Positions 22,979 through 31,045 of a stretch of 31,123 nt of DNA are shown piece by piece. The translations under genes were made by a program, and so were the position numbers. The DNA is from HGM04593 sp045660825 (GTDB lineage: Bacteria; Bacteroidota; Bacteroidia; Bacteroidales; Bacteroidaceae). The DNA lies in the NCBI GenBank assembly GCA_045660825.1, contig JAZREN010000049.1, forward strand, positions 1-31,123, written 5' to 3'. The notes under the pieces are model-generated. The model did not search any database. It was not told the origin of the DNA and saw only the letters and a list, made by a program, of their open reading frames with translations. The number at the start of each line of letters is the position of its first letter. The first letter of the stretch is position 1.

Positions 22979-25900
22979 ATGTCAATCAATCAATTGAAGA
23001 AATGCTTTGTATTGACCGCGGCGGCACTTTTGTGTGCTTTCGGCATCAATGCACAGGAGACATTTGAGAGAGGCAAGCTGTACCACATCTACGGTGCAGG
23101 AGAGACCGAGAATCTCGTTGCCGAGAAAATGGGAGAGATGGCTGGATTGGTCAATTACGACAAGGAAGACCCTTCTATTTATTGGAAGATTACAGAGTTG
23201 TCGGGCAGTTGGCGCATCATCAACCCCGTAACCAACAACGCTTTGCGCGTAAACGGCAACCTTGTTGAGGTAGGTGAGAACAACGGCTCGGACGAAGCAC
23301 AGCTTTGGAAGTTCGAGAACGGCTTGCTCATCCCTGCTAACAGCCCAACGCTTGCAGTGGCAAAGGGAAAGGGCGGTACTCTCGTAGTAATCAAGAAAGA
23401 GAGAGCTGCCAACATGCGTGCTGCCAAGTTCCAGATTAAGGAATCGGAAGTTGCAGGCTTTGACGACGACCTCACATACCAAATCTGCCCTGTAACAAAG
23501 CCCGGTCAGGTGCTCGGTAACGGCGATTCAGGCGAGAACAACGCACACATCGTATGCGAGGACACTGTAAGCGGCAACAAGGGTCAGTACTGGAACATCA
23601 AGACCATAGACCTCTTCACATTCGCCATTGAGAACTCATTCTACGGCATACACTTTGACGATGGCGGTGGCAACCCAAGCATTGACTACCTGCTCCAGTG
23701 GACAGCAAAGGCAGGTGAGTGGAACAATGCAAAATTCCACTTCGAGCCGGTTGAAAAGCAGCAAGGTGTTTACCTCATCACATCGGCCGGCAAAGAGGGC
23801 ACAATGTATGCACTCAAGGATGGCCGCATGATGCTTGTCGAGAAGAACCCTGCCGACTCTGCAGCATGGTTCAACATCACACAGGTTGAGAAGCCAAAAA
23901 TCAACGCACCTCACTGGGAGGACGAGACTATGTTCGCCGAGAATAAGGAGCGTACCGTTGCCACATACATGCCATATGACAACGTTAAAAAGATGCTTGC
24001 CGATGCTGAATACTACAAGACACCATGGACCGAGCCTGTGAACAACCGTTACCAGAGCCTCAACGGCACATGGAAGTTCAACCTTGTGAGCGAGCCCGAG
24101 CAGCGTCCACTCGACTTCTTCGAGGCAGGTTTTGACGCAAGCGCATGGGACGAGATTCCTGTTCCATCAAACTGGGAGATGCTTGGATATGACAAGCCAA
24201 TCTACAACAACGTAGAGTATCCACACGCAAACACACCTCCATACATCAAGGCACGTCCAGGCTACAACGACAATGGCAGCAACTACGGTATCAACCCCGT
24301 CGGTTCATACATACGCACATTCGAGGTTCCCGAGGATTGGGACGGTCGCCGCACATTCATCCACTTTGGCGGTATCTACTCTGCAGCATTCGTATGGCTC
24401 AACGGCGAGTACGTAGGTTACACACAGGGTGCCAACAACGTTGCCGAGTTCGACATCACCAACTACCTGCAGAAGGGCGAGAACAAGCTCGCTGTCCAGG
24501 TATTCCGTTGGAGCGACGGTTCATATCTTGAGTGTCAGGATATGTTCCGCATGAGCGGTATCTTCCGCGATGTATATCTCTACAACGTGCCCAAGGCTGC
24601 AGTACGCGACCACTACATCACAAGCAAGATCTCTTCGGACTACTTCAGCGCCGAGATGAGCATCAAGTTCGAGATTGACAACCGCGACTTCATCCCCGGC
24701 CTCAAGACCATCAAGGCACAGGTTTACGACCCCAACGGTGAACTTGCTGCCGAGGAGACAACAGTGGTGAACACTGCTGCAAAGATTGCATCGCCAAGCG
24801 GCGAAATCAAGCTCGAGGTATTCAACCTCAAGTTGTGGAGCGCCGAGAAGCCAAACCTCTACACCGTACGCATCATCCAGTACGACGAGGACGAGAACGA
24901 GGAGATGGCATTCTCAACAAAATATGGTTTCCGCGACATCGTCATCAAGAATTCACTCGTTTACATCAACGGTGAGAGAGTATTCTTCAAGGGTGTCAAC
25001 CGCCACGATACTCACCCTGTATACGGCCGCGCCGTTACAACCGAGTCAATGTTGCAGGATGTAATACTCATGAAGCAGAACAACATCAACACCATACGTA
25101 CAAGCCACTACCCCAACGCTGCCAAGATGTATGCAATGTTCGACTACTATGGTCTTTACTGCTGCGACGAGGCCGACTTGGAGAACCACGCAAACCAGAG
25201 CATCTCGGACCGTAAGTCATGGATTCCCGCATTCGTAGACCGCATCAACCGCATGGTATTGCGTGACCGCAACCACGCCAGCGTTGTAATGTGGAGCTTG
25301 GGTAACGAGGCCGGCAACGGCAGCAACTTCGGTCCATGCTACGACGAGGCAAAACGCCTTGACAGCCGTCCTGTACACTACGAGGGAACACGTTCAAGCG
25401 GTGACTACGGTGGCGGACGTTTCAGCGATTTCTATTCAAAGATGTATCCTGGACAGGCATGGATGGACAAATATACCAACGGCCTCGACAAGCCAATGTT
25501 CATCTGCGAATATGCACACGCTATGGGTAACGCAATAGGTAACCTCAAGGAGTACTGGCAGAAGATCGAAGCATCAAACTCTTGCATCGGTGGCTGTATC
25601 TGGGACTGGGTTGACCAGGCTATCTACGACCCACAGGAGATGAAGGAGGGTGTTTACCGCATCCACACCGGCTACGACTATCCGGGCCCACACCAGGGTA
25701 ACTTCTGCTCAAACGGTATCGTTCCTCCAACACGCGAGGAGAGCGCCAAGCTCAAAGAGGTGAAGGCCGCTCACCAGTTCATTGACATCACAATGCCCGA
25801 GGTGAACACCGAGTTCGACGGCGGTATCGTTACCATCGCACTCAAGAACAAGTACAACTTCACCAACCTCAACGAGTTCGAGGTTGTGTATGACATTGTA

Positions 25901-27022
25901 AAGAACGGTAACATTGTATACACCGGCACAATGCCAATACCACACACCGAGAGCGGACAGACCGGTAAGGTATGGCTCACAGTGAAGAAGGCAAACATCA
26001 ACAAGGCTATCAAGAAGGGCGACGAGCTACTCATCAACATCCACGTTGTATACCGCAAGGAACAGACATTTGCTCCTGCAGGCCACGAGGTTGCATTGGC
26101 ACAGTTCACACTTGCCGAGCGCGCACCATTTGCAGCAATCGTTTCCAAGGGTTCACCTCTTGCAGCGACATCATCGCTTCACGAGACTGTGATTGGCAAC
26201 GAGAACGTACAGTTGACATTTGACGCCGAGACAGCACAGCTCACAGCGCTTGCATTCGGTGGCAAGAACATCATTGCCGATGGCCAGGGATTCATCTATG
26301 ACAACCACCGTTGGATTGAGAACGACCGTCAGGGTTACGACTACTACGGACCAGACGCAGGCAAGCCACAGGCACAGACAGCAAACGGTCTTGAGGCAAA
26401 CGGTGAAATCAACGTTGTAGAGGAGAATGGCAACACTGTTGTAAAGACTGTGCGCAAAGGTTCTATCTGCGATACCGAGATTAACTATACCATTTACCCA
26501 CAAGGTATTGTTGACGTTGATGCCAAGTTCATTCCAAAGAACGGCAATCTGCGTCGCGCAGGTCTCGTTTGCAACATCGACAATGCATTGAGCAATGTAG
26601 CTTACTACGCATACGGCCCATGGGAGAACACTGTTGACCGCAAGGATGGTGTGATTGTTGGCCGCTACACAACAACTGCTACCGGCGAAATGGCCGACCG
26701 TTACGTGAAGCCACAGAGCAGCGGCAGCCGCGAGGGCTTGCGTGAGCTTGTGCTCACCGATGCCAACGGCAAGGGTGTGAAGATTGAGACCGAAGGCGAT
26801 GTAAGTTTCTCGGCACTCCCATACACCGACGAGGACCTCATGAGAGCCGGTCACTACTGGGAAATGACAAAGCGCCCATACACAGTACTCCACCTCGATG
26901 CTTGGATGCGCGGTATCGGTAACGCATCTTGCGGTTACGACGTAGGCACACTGCCAATATACAGCGTTCCTAACGTAGAGATGAGCTACAAGCTCCGCAT
27001 TTCTGCAGTAGGCGCAAAATAA
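22979..27022 (+). CDS. GH2 beta-galactosidase (LacZ type) with N-terminal lectin-like modules
   Basis: This enzyme hydrolyses terminal beta-galactose. I start it at ATG 22979 (1347 residues), where a signal peptide MSINQLKKCFVLTAAALLCAFGINAQ begins. The TTG at 22931 lacks support. Residues about 32-157 and 165-303 form two ricin-like modules (GKLYHI...LWKF, and QYWNI...WFNI) not present in E. coli LacZ. The GH2 sugar-binding domain begins near 355 (NRYQSLNGTWKF). The barrel holds KGVNRHDTHP (671-680), acid/base E777 in SLGNEAGNG and nucleophile E844 in CEYAHAMGN. The final ~270 residues match the beta-galactosidase small-chain region (DNHRWIENDR, YGPWENTVDR, SGSREGLR). There is no sorting tail, so it is probably periplasmic. 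It fits removal of galactose after desialylation. Confidence 0.95.
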   Translation: MSINQLKKCFVLTAAALLCAFGINAQETFERGKLYHIYGAGETENLVAEKMGEMAGLVNYDKEDPSIYWKITELSGSWRIINPVTNNALRVNGNLVEVGENNGSDEAQLWKFENGLLIPANSPTLAVAKGKGGTLVVIKKERAANMRAAKFQIKESEVAGFDDDLTYQICPVTKPGQVLGNGDSGENNAHIVCEDTVSGNKGQYWNIKTIDLFTFAIENSFYGIHFDDGGGNPSIDYLLQWTAKAGEWNNAKFHFEPVEKQQGVYLITSAGKEGTMYALKDGRMMLVEKNPADSAAWFNITQVEKPKINAPHWEDETMFAENKERTVATYMPYDNVKKMLADAEYYKTPWTEPVNNRYQSLNGTWKFNLVSEPEQRPLDFFEAGFDASAWDEIPVPSNWEMLGYDKPIYNNVEYPHANTPPYIKARPGYNDNGSNYGINPVGSYIRTFEVPEDWDGRRTFIHFGGIYSAAFVWLNGEYVGYTQGANNVAEFDITNYLQKGENKLAVQVFRWSDGSYLECQDMFRMSGIFRDVYLYNVPKAAVRDHYITSKISSDYFSAEMSIKFEIDNRDFIPGLKTIKAQVYDPNGELAAEETTVVNTAAKIASPSGEIKLEVFNLKLWSAEKPNLYTVRIIQYDEDENEEMAFSTKYGFRDIVIKNSLVYINGERVFFKGVNRHDTHPVYGRAVTTESMLQDVILMKQNNINTIRTSHYPNAAKMYAMFDYYGLYCCDEADLENHANQSISDRKSWIPAFVDRINRMVLRDRNHASVVMWSLGNEAGNGSNFGPCYDEAKRLDSRPVHYEGTRSSGDYGGGRFSDFYSKMYPGQAWMDKYTNGLDKPMFICEYAHAMGNAIGNLKEYWQKIEASNSCIGGCIWDWVDQAIYDPQEMKEGVYRIHTGYDYPGPHQGNFCSNGIVPPTREESAKLKEVKAAHQFIDITMPEVNTEFDGGIVTIALKNKYNFTNLNEFEVVYDIVKNGNIVYTGTMPIPHTESGQTGKVWLTVKKANINKAIKKGDELLINIHVVYRKEQTFAPAGHEVALAQFTLAERAPFAAIVSKGSPLAATSSLHETVIGNENVQLTFDAETAQLTALAFGGKNIIADGQGFIYDNHRWIENDRQGYDYYGPDAGKPQAQTANGLEANGEINVVEENGNTVVKTVRKGSICDTEINYTIYPQGIVDVDAKFIPKNGNLRRAGLVCNIDNALSNVAYYAYGPWENTVDRKDGVIVGRYTTTATGEMADRYVKPQSSGSREGLRELVLTDANGKGVKIETEGDVSFSALPYTDEDLMRAGHYWEMTKRPYTVLHLDAWMRGIGNASCGYDVGTLPIYSVPNVEMSYKLRISAVGAK

Positions 27023-27036
27023 TAAATACTTCGATT

Positions 27037-27076
27037 ATACAAATGAGGCGCACCAATTGGTGCGCCTCATTTGTAT
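27037..27076. terminator. 40-bp perfect palindrome, bidirectional terminator
   Basis: ATACAAATGAGGCGCACCAA and its exact reverse complement meet at 27056/27057 with no loop. The GC-rich core GAGGCGCACC/GGTGCGCCTC is flanked by AAAT/ATTT. It begins 15 bases past the GH2 stop and touches the stop codon of the small ORF on the minus strand, so it can serve both. Confidence 0.85.
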
Positions 27077-27229
27077 TCAGTCCCAGATGTTTCCCCAGGA
27101 GCCTCTCCCGGTATCTGATTCCCCATCATCGGGGTTCAACGTCATTCTGGCAGCTGGTGCCGACGCCGCAATGATTGTTGTTTTAATACAAATGCATTCT
27201 GCTACAGGCGAACAATAGCGTTTTCTCAT
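27077..27229 (-). CDS. Small 50-residue protein, Bacteroidales short-peptide type
   Basis: An ATG at 27229 opens 50 codons ending in TGA at 27079-27077. The product starts MRKRYCSPVAECICIKT and ends NPDDGESDTGRGSWGNIWD. This layout (basic start with Y-x-x-P, a short valine/isoleucine segment, an Ala-rich middle and an acidic Gly/Asp/Trp-rich tail) resembles short hypothetical proteins I recall from many Bacteroidales genomes; their function is unknown to me. Support also comes from position: a -7-like box and a dyad lie upstream, and a terminator palindrome starts right after the stop. No catalytic motif or clear membrane segment is present. It lies downstream of the acyl-CoA synthetase, beyond that gene's terminator. 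Confidence 0.55.
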   Translation of the reverse strand: MRKRYCSPVAECICIKTTIIAASAPAARMTLNPDDGESDTGRGSWGNIWD

Positions 27230-27251
27230 GACTTTTATTCTTTAAGGTTCA

Positions 27252-27273
27252 TAAATATAATACGTGCACACGT
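27252..27273 (-). promoter_or_regulatory. Candidate promoter and dyad of the small ORF
   Basis: The minus strand has TATATTTA (27259-27252), one base off TAnnTTTG. Just upstream is the dyad ACGTG-CA-CACGT (27262-27273). TACATGTA (27277-27284) is a further palindrome. The leader would be about 15 bases. Confidence 0.35.
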
Positions 27274-27286
27274 TGTTACATGTACA

Positions 27287-27331
27287 AAACAATCACCTGC
27301 GACACTTGCGCTGCGTCGCAGGTGATTGTTT
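27287..27331 (-). terminator. Terminator of the acyl-CoA synthetase gene
   Basis: AAACAATCACCTGCGAC (27287-27303) pairs perfectly over 17 bp with 27315-27331, around an 11-base loop. The minus strand continues TTTTGTAC, a U-rich tail. It lies about 50 bases past the stop of the acyl-CoA synthetase gene. Confidence 0.88.
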
Positions 27332-27382
27332 ATTTACAACACCTTGAAAACCGTTTTTGTTCAGTGCTAAAGCAATTTAACC

Positions 27383-29062
27383 TTATTTCTTTTTCTCCTC
27401 TTCAACAGTTGGAGCGGAATCCTTATACTTGAAACGCCTGATCTTTTGCGTCGCTGTCTTTTCAAAAGGCTCTTTCATAACCTCTACCGAACTCACCTGT
27501 GACGACTTGTTCACATTCTTGTTTGTGATGCTGAGAATCTTTGCCTTCCAATGGTCGAGCTTCTCATAGAACTTATCCTCGCTCTCCATGTTCCACTCAA
27601 TGAATCCCTCGGCCGGAGCAACAAGGGCCACCAAACGACCGTTTCGTTCCACCACAATTGATTCGTTCACACCCTCCACGTTGTTAAGCACATTCTCAAT
27701 TTCCTCGGGATAGATATTCTCGCCCGAAGGTCCAAGAATCATGTTGCTGTTACGTCCCTTGATGTAGAAACGTCCCTTCTCGTCCTGTACGGCTATGTCA
27801 CTTGTGCGGAACCAGCCATCCTCGGTAAAGACACTCCTTGTACGCACCGGATCCTTATAGTATCCCAGCATCACATTCGGACCCTTTGCAACTATCTCGC
27901 CCTCCCCCGTCTCCGGGTCGACATTATGCAGTTTCAGCTTCACATTATATACCGGGTAACCGAACGAGCCTACAGCCCTCCAGCCATCCATTGCATACCC
28001 AAGCAGTGGCGATGTCTCGGTCAAGCCATAGCCGATAGCATAGGGGAAACGGGCTGCTAACAGGAATTTCTCAACCTCAGGATCCAGTTTGGCACCACCG
28101 ATACCATAGAAACTGATGCAACCGCCGAAGGTCTTTTTCAGTTTCATGCCAATGATGCGGCACATCAGGCCATAGGCATGCTTGCTCATCCATGTGAGAG
28201 TACGGCTCTTTTTGATTGTAGGTAGCACACTACCCTTGTAAACCTTCTCTATAATCATTGGCACAGTGAGCATTGTCGTAGGCTTCACAAGCTTCATCGC
28301 CTTCAACAACAGCGGCGCAGCCGGTGGCTTGGGCAGATAATAGACTGTTGAACCTGTGTACATTGGATAAAGCATACCCAGTGTCATCTCAAGAGTATGC
28401 GCCATTGGCAGGATTGACAGCCAACGGTCCTTCTCGCTTCTCTTGCATGAGTGGTAACAGGTAATCACGTTCGATGCCAGATTACGGTGGCTCAACACCA
28501 CACCTTTGGCACTGCCTGTAGTTCCCGACGTATATATGATTGTAGCTATCTCTTCGGGCGTAGGCACTGCAGTGCGCCCATCGCAGGTAAACTTCTCGTC
28601 ATCGGCCTTGATAATTTCCAGAGTGTCCAACTCAATGACAAGCGTCATCTTGTCCATCACCTCCTTGGAGACTTTTCCAACCATCTTCTTTGCCACAAAC
28701 AGTACCTTGCTCTCGGAGTGGCTTATGATGTTTGTAACCTCATTCTCCGAGCTGTCGGGCAATATTGGAATTGATATGCGACCAAAGGCAACTGTCGTAA
28801 AGAAAGCTACCGACCAGTTAGGCATGTTGGTTGAGAGGATTGCAACCTTGTCACCTGCACCAATGCCATACTGCGTGAGCACCTTTGACAATGCATCGCA
28901 CTCACTCTTGAAAGTAGCATATGTGTACGACCCCTTCTTTGTATCATACCACTGCGCATATGTCTTTTTTGAGTACACCGCAGTCGAATAATCATATAGT
29001 TTTGCCAAAGTATCAATATACTTTTCGCGCATCTTCTTCAGTCGACGATAAATCTGATTCAT
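27383..29062 (-). CDS. AMP-forming long-chain acyl-CoA synthetase
   Basis: This enzyme activates a fatty acid with ATP and CoA through an acyl-adenylate, and acts at the cytoplasmic side of the membrane. The 559 residues show the adenylate-forming signature: P-loop YTSGTTGSAKG (177-187), LPMAHTLEM (218-226), YGIGGAKLD (319-327), YGLTETSP (345-352), GWFRTSD (416-422), IKGRNSNMI (434-442), and the C-terminal catalytic lysine K540 in KTATQKIRR. In most relatives a glycine stands where Gln539 is. The C-terminus ends in EEEKKK. The start could also be Met11 (29032). The SGNH gene lies 86 bases upstream on the same strand with no terminator between, so the two may be co-transcribed. The substrate cannot be read from the sequence. 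Confidence 0.93.
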   Translation of the reverse strand: MNQIYRRLKKMREKYIDTLAKLYDYSTAVYSKKTYAQWYDTKKGSYTYATFKSECDALSKVLTQYGIGAGDKVAILSTNMPNWSVAFFTTVAFGRISIPILPDSSENEVTNIISHSESKVLFVAKKMVGKVSKEVMDKMTLVIELDTLEIIKADDEKFTCDGRTAVPTPEEIATIIYTSGTTGSAKGVVLSHRNLASNVITCYHSCKRSEKDRWLSILPMAHTLEMTLGMLYPMYTGSTVYYLPKPPAAPLLLKAMKLVKPTTMLTVPMIIEKVYKGSVLPTIKKSRTLTWMSKHAYGLMCRIIGMKLKKTFGGCISFYGIGGAKLDPEVEKFLLAARFPYAIGYGLTETSPLLGYAMDGWRAVGSFGYPVYNVKLKLHNVDPETGEGEIVAKGPNVMLGYYKDPVRTRSVFTEDGWFRTSDIAVQDEKGRFYIKGRNSNMILGPSGENIYPEEIENVLNNVEGVNESIVVERNGRLVALVAPAEGFIEWNMESEDKFYEKLDHWKAKILSITNKNVNKSSQVSSVEVMKEPFEKTATQKIRRFKYKDSAPTVEEEKKK

Positions 29063-29148
29063 ATAATCTTGTTCGGTTTTGTGTTTTGAGGTGTCAAGAT
29101 AAGTAAAAATAACGCAAAAACAGCGATTACAGACAATTAATTTGCATT

Positions 29149-29850
29149 TCAGACCAAAATTCCGCTATTTCCGGCAATGGAGGCCGCAATAAGCCTGTGC
29201 CCTTCGGCGTTTGGATGTATTCCATCGGCGCAATACAACTTCCTCATCGCACCCTGGTACTTGTCGAAAGGAGTGGTAATGTCAATTATGGGCACATACA
29301 TCAGTCTTGAAATCTCAAACAATGCCCTGTTATACATCTCGTGCCAACGGCTTATCACGTTTATGTCACCACCAAGCCAATTGAACACATTCTCCCTTTG
29401 CTCTCCATTCATGAAACGGCTTATAAATGAAAAATAGTACTCCGAATCAATGGGAGGCAAGGATATTATTACAGGCTTCGAGCCCAGTTCGCGCACACGC
29501 TGAATGAGTTTGCCAAACTTTTCCTTGAACGAGTCGAGTATAGTCTTTGGCTGGTGCTCATCGGCCGGGCTGTCGGCAATCTTTCCCCAGTTGAAGTCAC
29601 AATCATTGCCACCGAATTCAAGCAAAGTGTAGTCCGATGCCGATATCTCGTCGGCATGGCGGTCAATCACCTGCTCGCCAAAATCAATAGTACATCCGAA
29701 CTTGCCATAGTTCTTGATGTCAAACCCCAAAGTCTCGCTTATTATGTCAATGAAACTGTTATCCAATACTGAATACCTATTCTTCTCTTCGTTAAGCACC
29801 ACGCCACGTGTCAACGAGTCGCCAAGCGCTGTTATTCTTTTCTGTTTCAT
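29149..29850 (-). CDS. Cytoplasmic SGNH/GDSL hydrolase
   Basis: I start at ATG 29850 (233 residues). The frame stays open to 30033, but a -7 box at 29877-29884 and the divergent LytTR promoter occupy that stretch. The product has the complete SGNH set: GDSLTRG with S12, the block II glycine in YGKFG, GGND with N82, and DGIH with D209 and H212. No signal peptide is present, so it acts inside the cell, unlike the secreted esterases at 11696-18553. The substrate could be an acyl or acetyl ester. Proximity to the acyl-CoA synthetase hints at lipid or thioester chemistry, by context only. It is divergent from the LytTR gene and shares its control region. Confidence 0.88.
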   Translation of the reverse strand: MKQKRITALGDSLTRGVVLNEEKNRYSVLDNSFIDIISETLGFDIKNYGKFGCTIDFGEQVIDRHADEISASDYTLLEFGGNDCDFNWGKIADSPADEHQPKTILDSFKEKFGKLIQRVRELGSKPVIISLPPIDSEYYFSFISRFMNGEQRENVFNWLGGDINVISRWHEMYNRALFEISRLMYVPIIDITTPFDKYQGAMRKLYCADGIHPNAEGHRLIAASIAGNSGILV

Positions 29851-29876
29851 ACTTGTTTCCTGTTTGATTCTGTGGG

Positions 29877-29884
29877 CAAAATTA
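29877..29884 (-). promoter_or_regulatory. -7 box of the SGNH gene (TAATTTTG)
   Basis: The minus strand has GTAATTTTGCCC, an exact TAnnTTTG match 27 bases before the ATG. No TTTG lies at the -33 distance, so an activator may be needed. Confidence 0.6.
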
Positions 29885-29929
29885 CAACGCCCCGTCCACG
29901 CACTATAATTTTTGTTACCGGTACGAGTG

Positions 29930-29979
29930 TTTTGGGATAAAAAAACGCTATTTGGGGACAAACACCCGTATTTTAGGGA
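29930..29979. promoter_or_regulatory. Three direct repeats TTTNGGGA with exact 21-bp period
   Basis: TTTTGGGA (29930-29937), TTTGGGGA (29951-29958) and TTTAGGGA (29972-29979) repeat every 21 bp, two helical turns, between the divergent SGNH and LytTR promoters. LytTR-domain regulators generally bind short direct repeats with a period of about 21 bp, so these are good candidate sites for the regulator encoded just downstream. Confidence 0.6.
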
Positions 29980-29997
29980 AGTTTGACAAATTTTCAT

Positions 29998-30005
29998 TAC
30001 CTTTG
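29998..30005 (+). promoter_or_regulatory. -7 box of the LytTR gene (TACCTTTG)
   Basis: TTACCTTTGT matches TAnnTTTG exactly, 28 bases before the ATG. The position of the -33 element is taken by the last TTTNGGGA repeat, as expected for a promoter driven by a bound activator. Confidence 0.65.
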
Positions 30006-30032
30006 TCCCTACAAATATAGGTATTGTAAACA

Positions 30033-30833
30033 ATGAGAAAGAACTTGATGTTAAGCGGTGTGTGCACCATTATCCACTCGTTGGTAGTACCCACCTTCAT
30101 TCTGATATTCATAACTTTTTACAAGCCGCTCGGCATCCACGAACTGCTTGACATGAAACATGCAAACTTTGCATTCAACGCAACAATCATATACTGCATC
30201 ATCTTGGTATCGACATCCTTTGCAAGAGGAATGCTATACCTTATAGGCAAATACAAGGATATCTCACGCCCCATATACACCGTGTGGTGCTTTGCCGAGA
30301 TCATTGTAGCTGCACTTTTCTCGTCACTGTACACCACCCTGATGCTCGAAACCCCGGTTTCATATTTTGAGATTGTAGGAACATTCGTGCTTCTGATAGC
30401 AACAACTGCAATATACCCCTACAGCATCATCTGGCTCGCCTATGAGCTTTACTCAAAGAACAACGAAGAAAAGAACGAGAGCGACGACAGCTCGCTCATA
30501 CGCTTTTACGACGAATACAAGAAACTGCGCCTTGTAATAGCCCCCGAAGCTGTAATATTCATAAAATCGGAAGACAACTACGTGCAGATACACTACCAGG
30601 ACCAGAACAAGACAAAGAAATTCATTCTGCGCTCTTCGATGAAGGCACTTGAAGACACACTCTCGAAACGCGGTCTCATACGCTGCCACAGGTCATATTT
30701 CATAAACCCGGCATATATTAAGATTGTACACAGGGACAGCACCGGAATCATTGTCGCCGAACTCAAGCAGGACAACTTTGAAAGCATCCCCATCTCGCGC
30801 AAATACCAGGATGCAATAACAAGACTCTTATAA
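30033..30833 (+). CDS. Membrane-anchored LytTR transcriptional regulator
   Basis: The 266-residue protein has four hydrophobic segments (about 8-29, 48-70, 82-103 and 111-137) and a charged linker (142-160). A C-terminal LytTR DNA-binding domain (about 166-264) is marked by IFIKSEDNYVQIHY (175-188), RSSMKALED (200-208), RCHRSYFINPAYI (217-229) and the final IPISRKY (252-258). It has no receiver domain, so the signal may be sensed in the membrane part rather than through a histidine kinase. Such membrane LytTR proteins are common in Bacteroidota. The gene is divergent from the SGNH hydrolase, and the 21-bp repeats at 29930-29979 suggest self-regulation. Its wider targets are unknown. Confidence 0.92.
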   Translation: MRKNLMLSGVCTIIHSLVVPTFILIFITFYKPLGIHELLDMKHANFAFNATIIYCIILVSTSFARGMLYLIGKYKDISRPIYTVWCFAEIIVAALFSSLYTTLMLETPVSYFEIVGTFVLLIATTAIYPYSIIWLAYELYSKNNEEKNESDDSSLIRFYDEYKKLRLVIAPEAVIFIKSEDNYVQIHYQDQNKTKKFILRSSMKALEDTLSKRGLIRCHRSYFINPAYIKIVHRDSTGIIVAELKQDNFESIPISRKYQDAITRLL

Positions 30834-30835
30834 AG

Positions 30836-30862
30836 GGGAAAGAGGAGAACGGAGAACGGAAA
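30836..30862 (+). repeat. Purine-rich repeat after the LytTR stop
   Basis: Directly past the TAA come GGGGAAAGAGGAGAACGGAG and AACGGAAAGC, the same GAGAACGGAAAGC words that follow the acetylesterase stop at 18551-18565. It has the same orientation relative to the gene. Confidence 0.6.
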
Positions 30863-30918
30863 GCTCATACGGAGTGACGGAGGAGTTTCTAACAGAGGGA
30901 GAGTTTTTACCCTTCGGC

Positions 30919-30998
30919 TTTAACCACACTGCGTGTGATTGAACCTGCTTTCGCTCGCTGTGTATGTAAGCCAAGCTTTCACACACTCGCTTACTCGC
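30919..30998 (-). repeat. Diverged inverted copy of the structured repeat
   Basis: Read on the minus strand this is the 18566-18745 element again: GCGAGTAAGCGAG (30998-30986), hairpin A with TGTGT/ACACA and inner AAGC/GCTT, then GGTTCAA, hairpin B CACAC-GCA-GTGTG (30937-30925), then GGTTAAA. The stems differ in sequence from the other copies but still pair. A purine-rich tract (30999-31019, minus strand) joins its GCGAG end, as at 18551-18565. Confidence 0.8.
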
Positions 30999-31045
30999 AG
31001 TTTTCACCTTTCAGTTCGCTTTGTCGAGCCCTCGGTTATTGTTTA

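Noticed and set aside
26171..26893. Minus-strand open frame (240 codons) within the GH2 gene
   Set aside because: Antisense to the conserved C-terminal beta-galactosidase region, with no independent support.
27077..27286. Possible riboswitch or other structured RNA after the GH2 gene
   Set aside because: A small CCCC/GGGG hairpin is present, but the stretch is better explained by the 50-codon ORF, and no known riboswitch pattern is seen.
29851..30033. N-terminal extension of the SGNH hydrolase from 30033
   Set aside because: The extension would cover its own promoter, the 21-bp repeats and the LytTR promoter, and the family motif starts just after the ATG at 29850.
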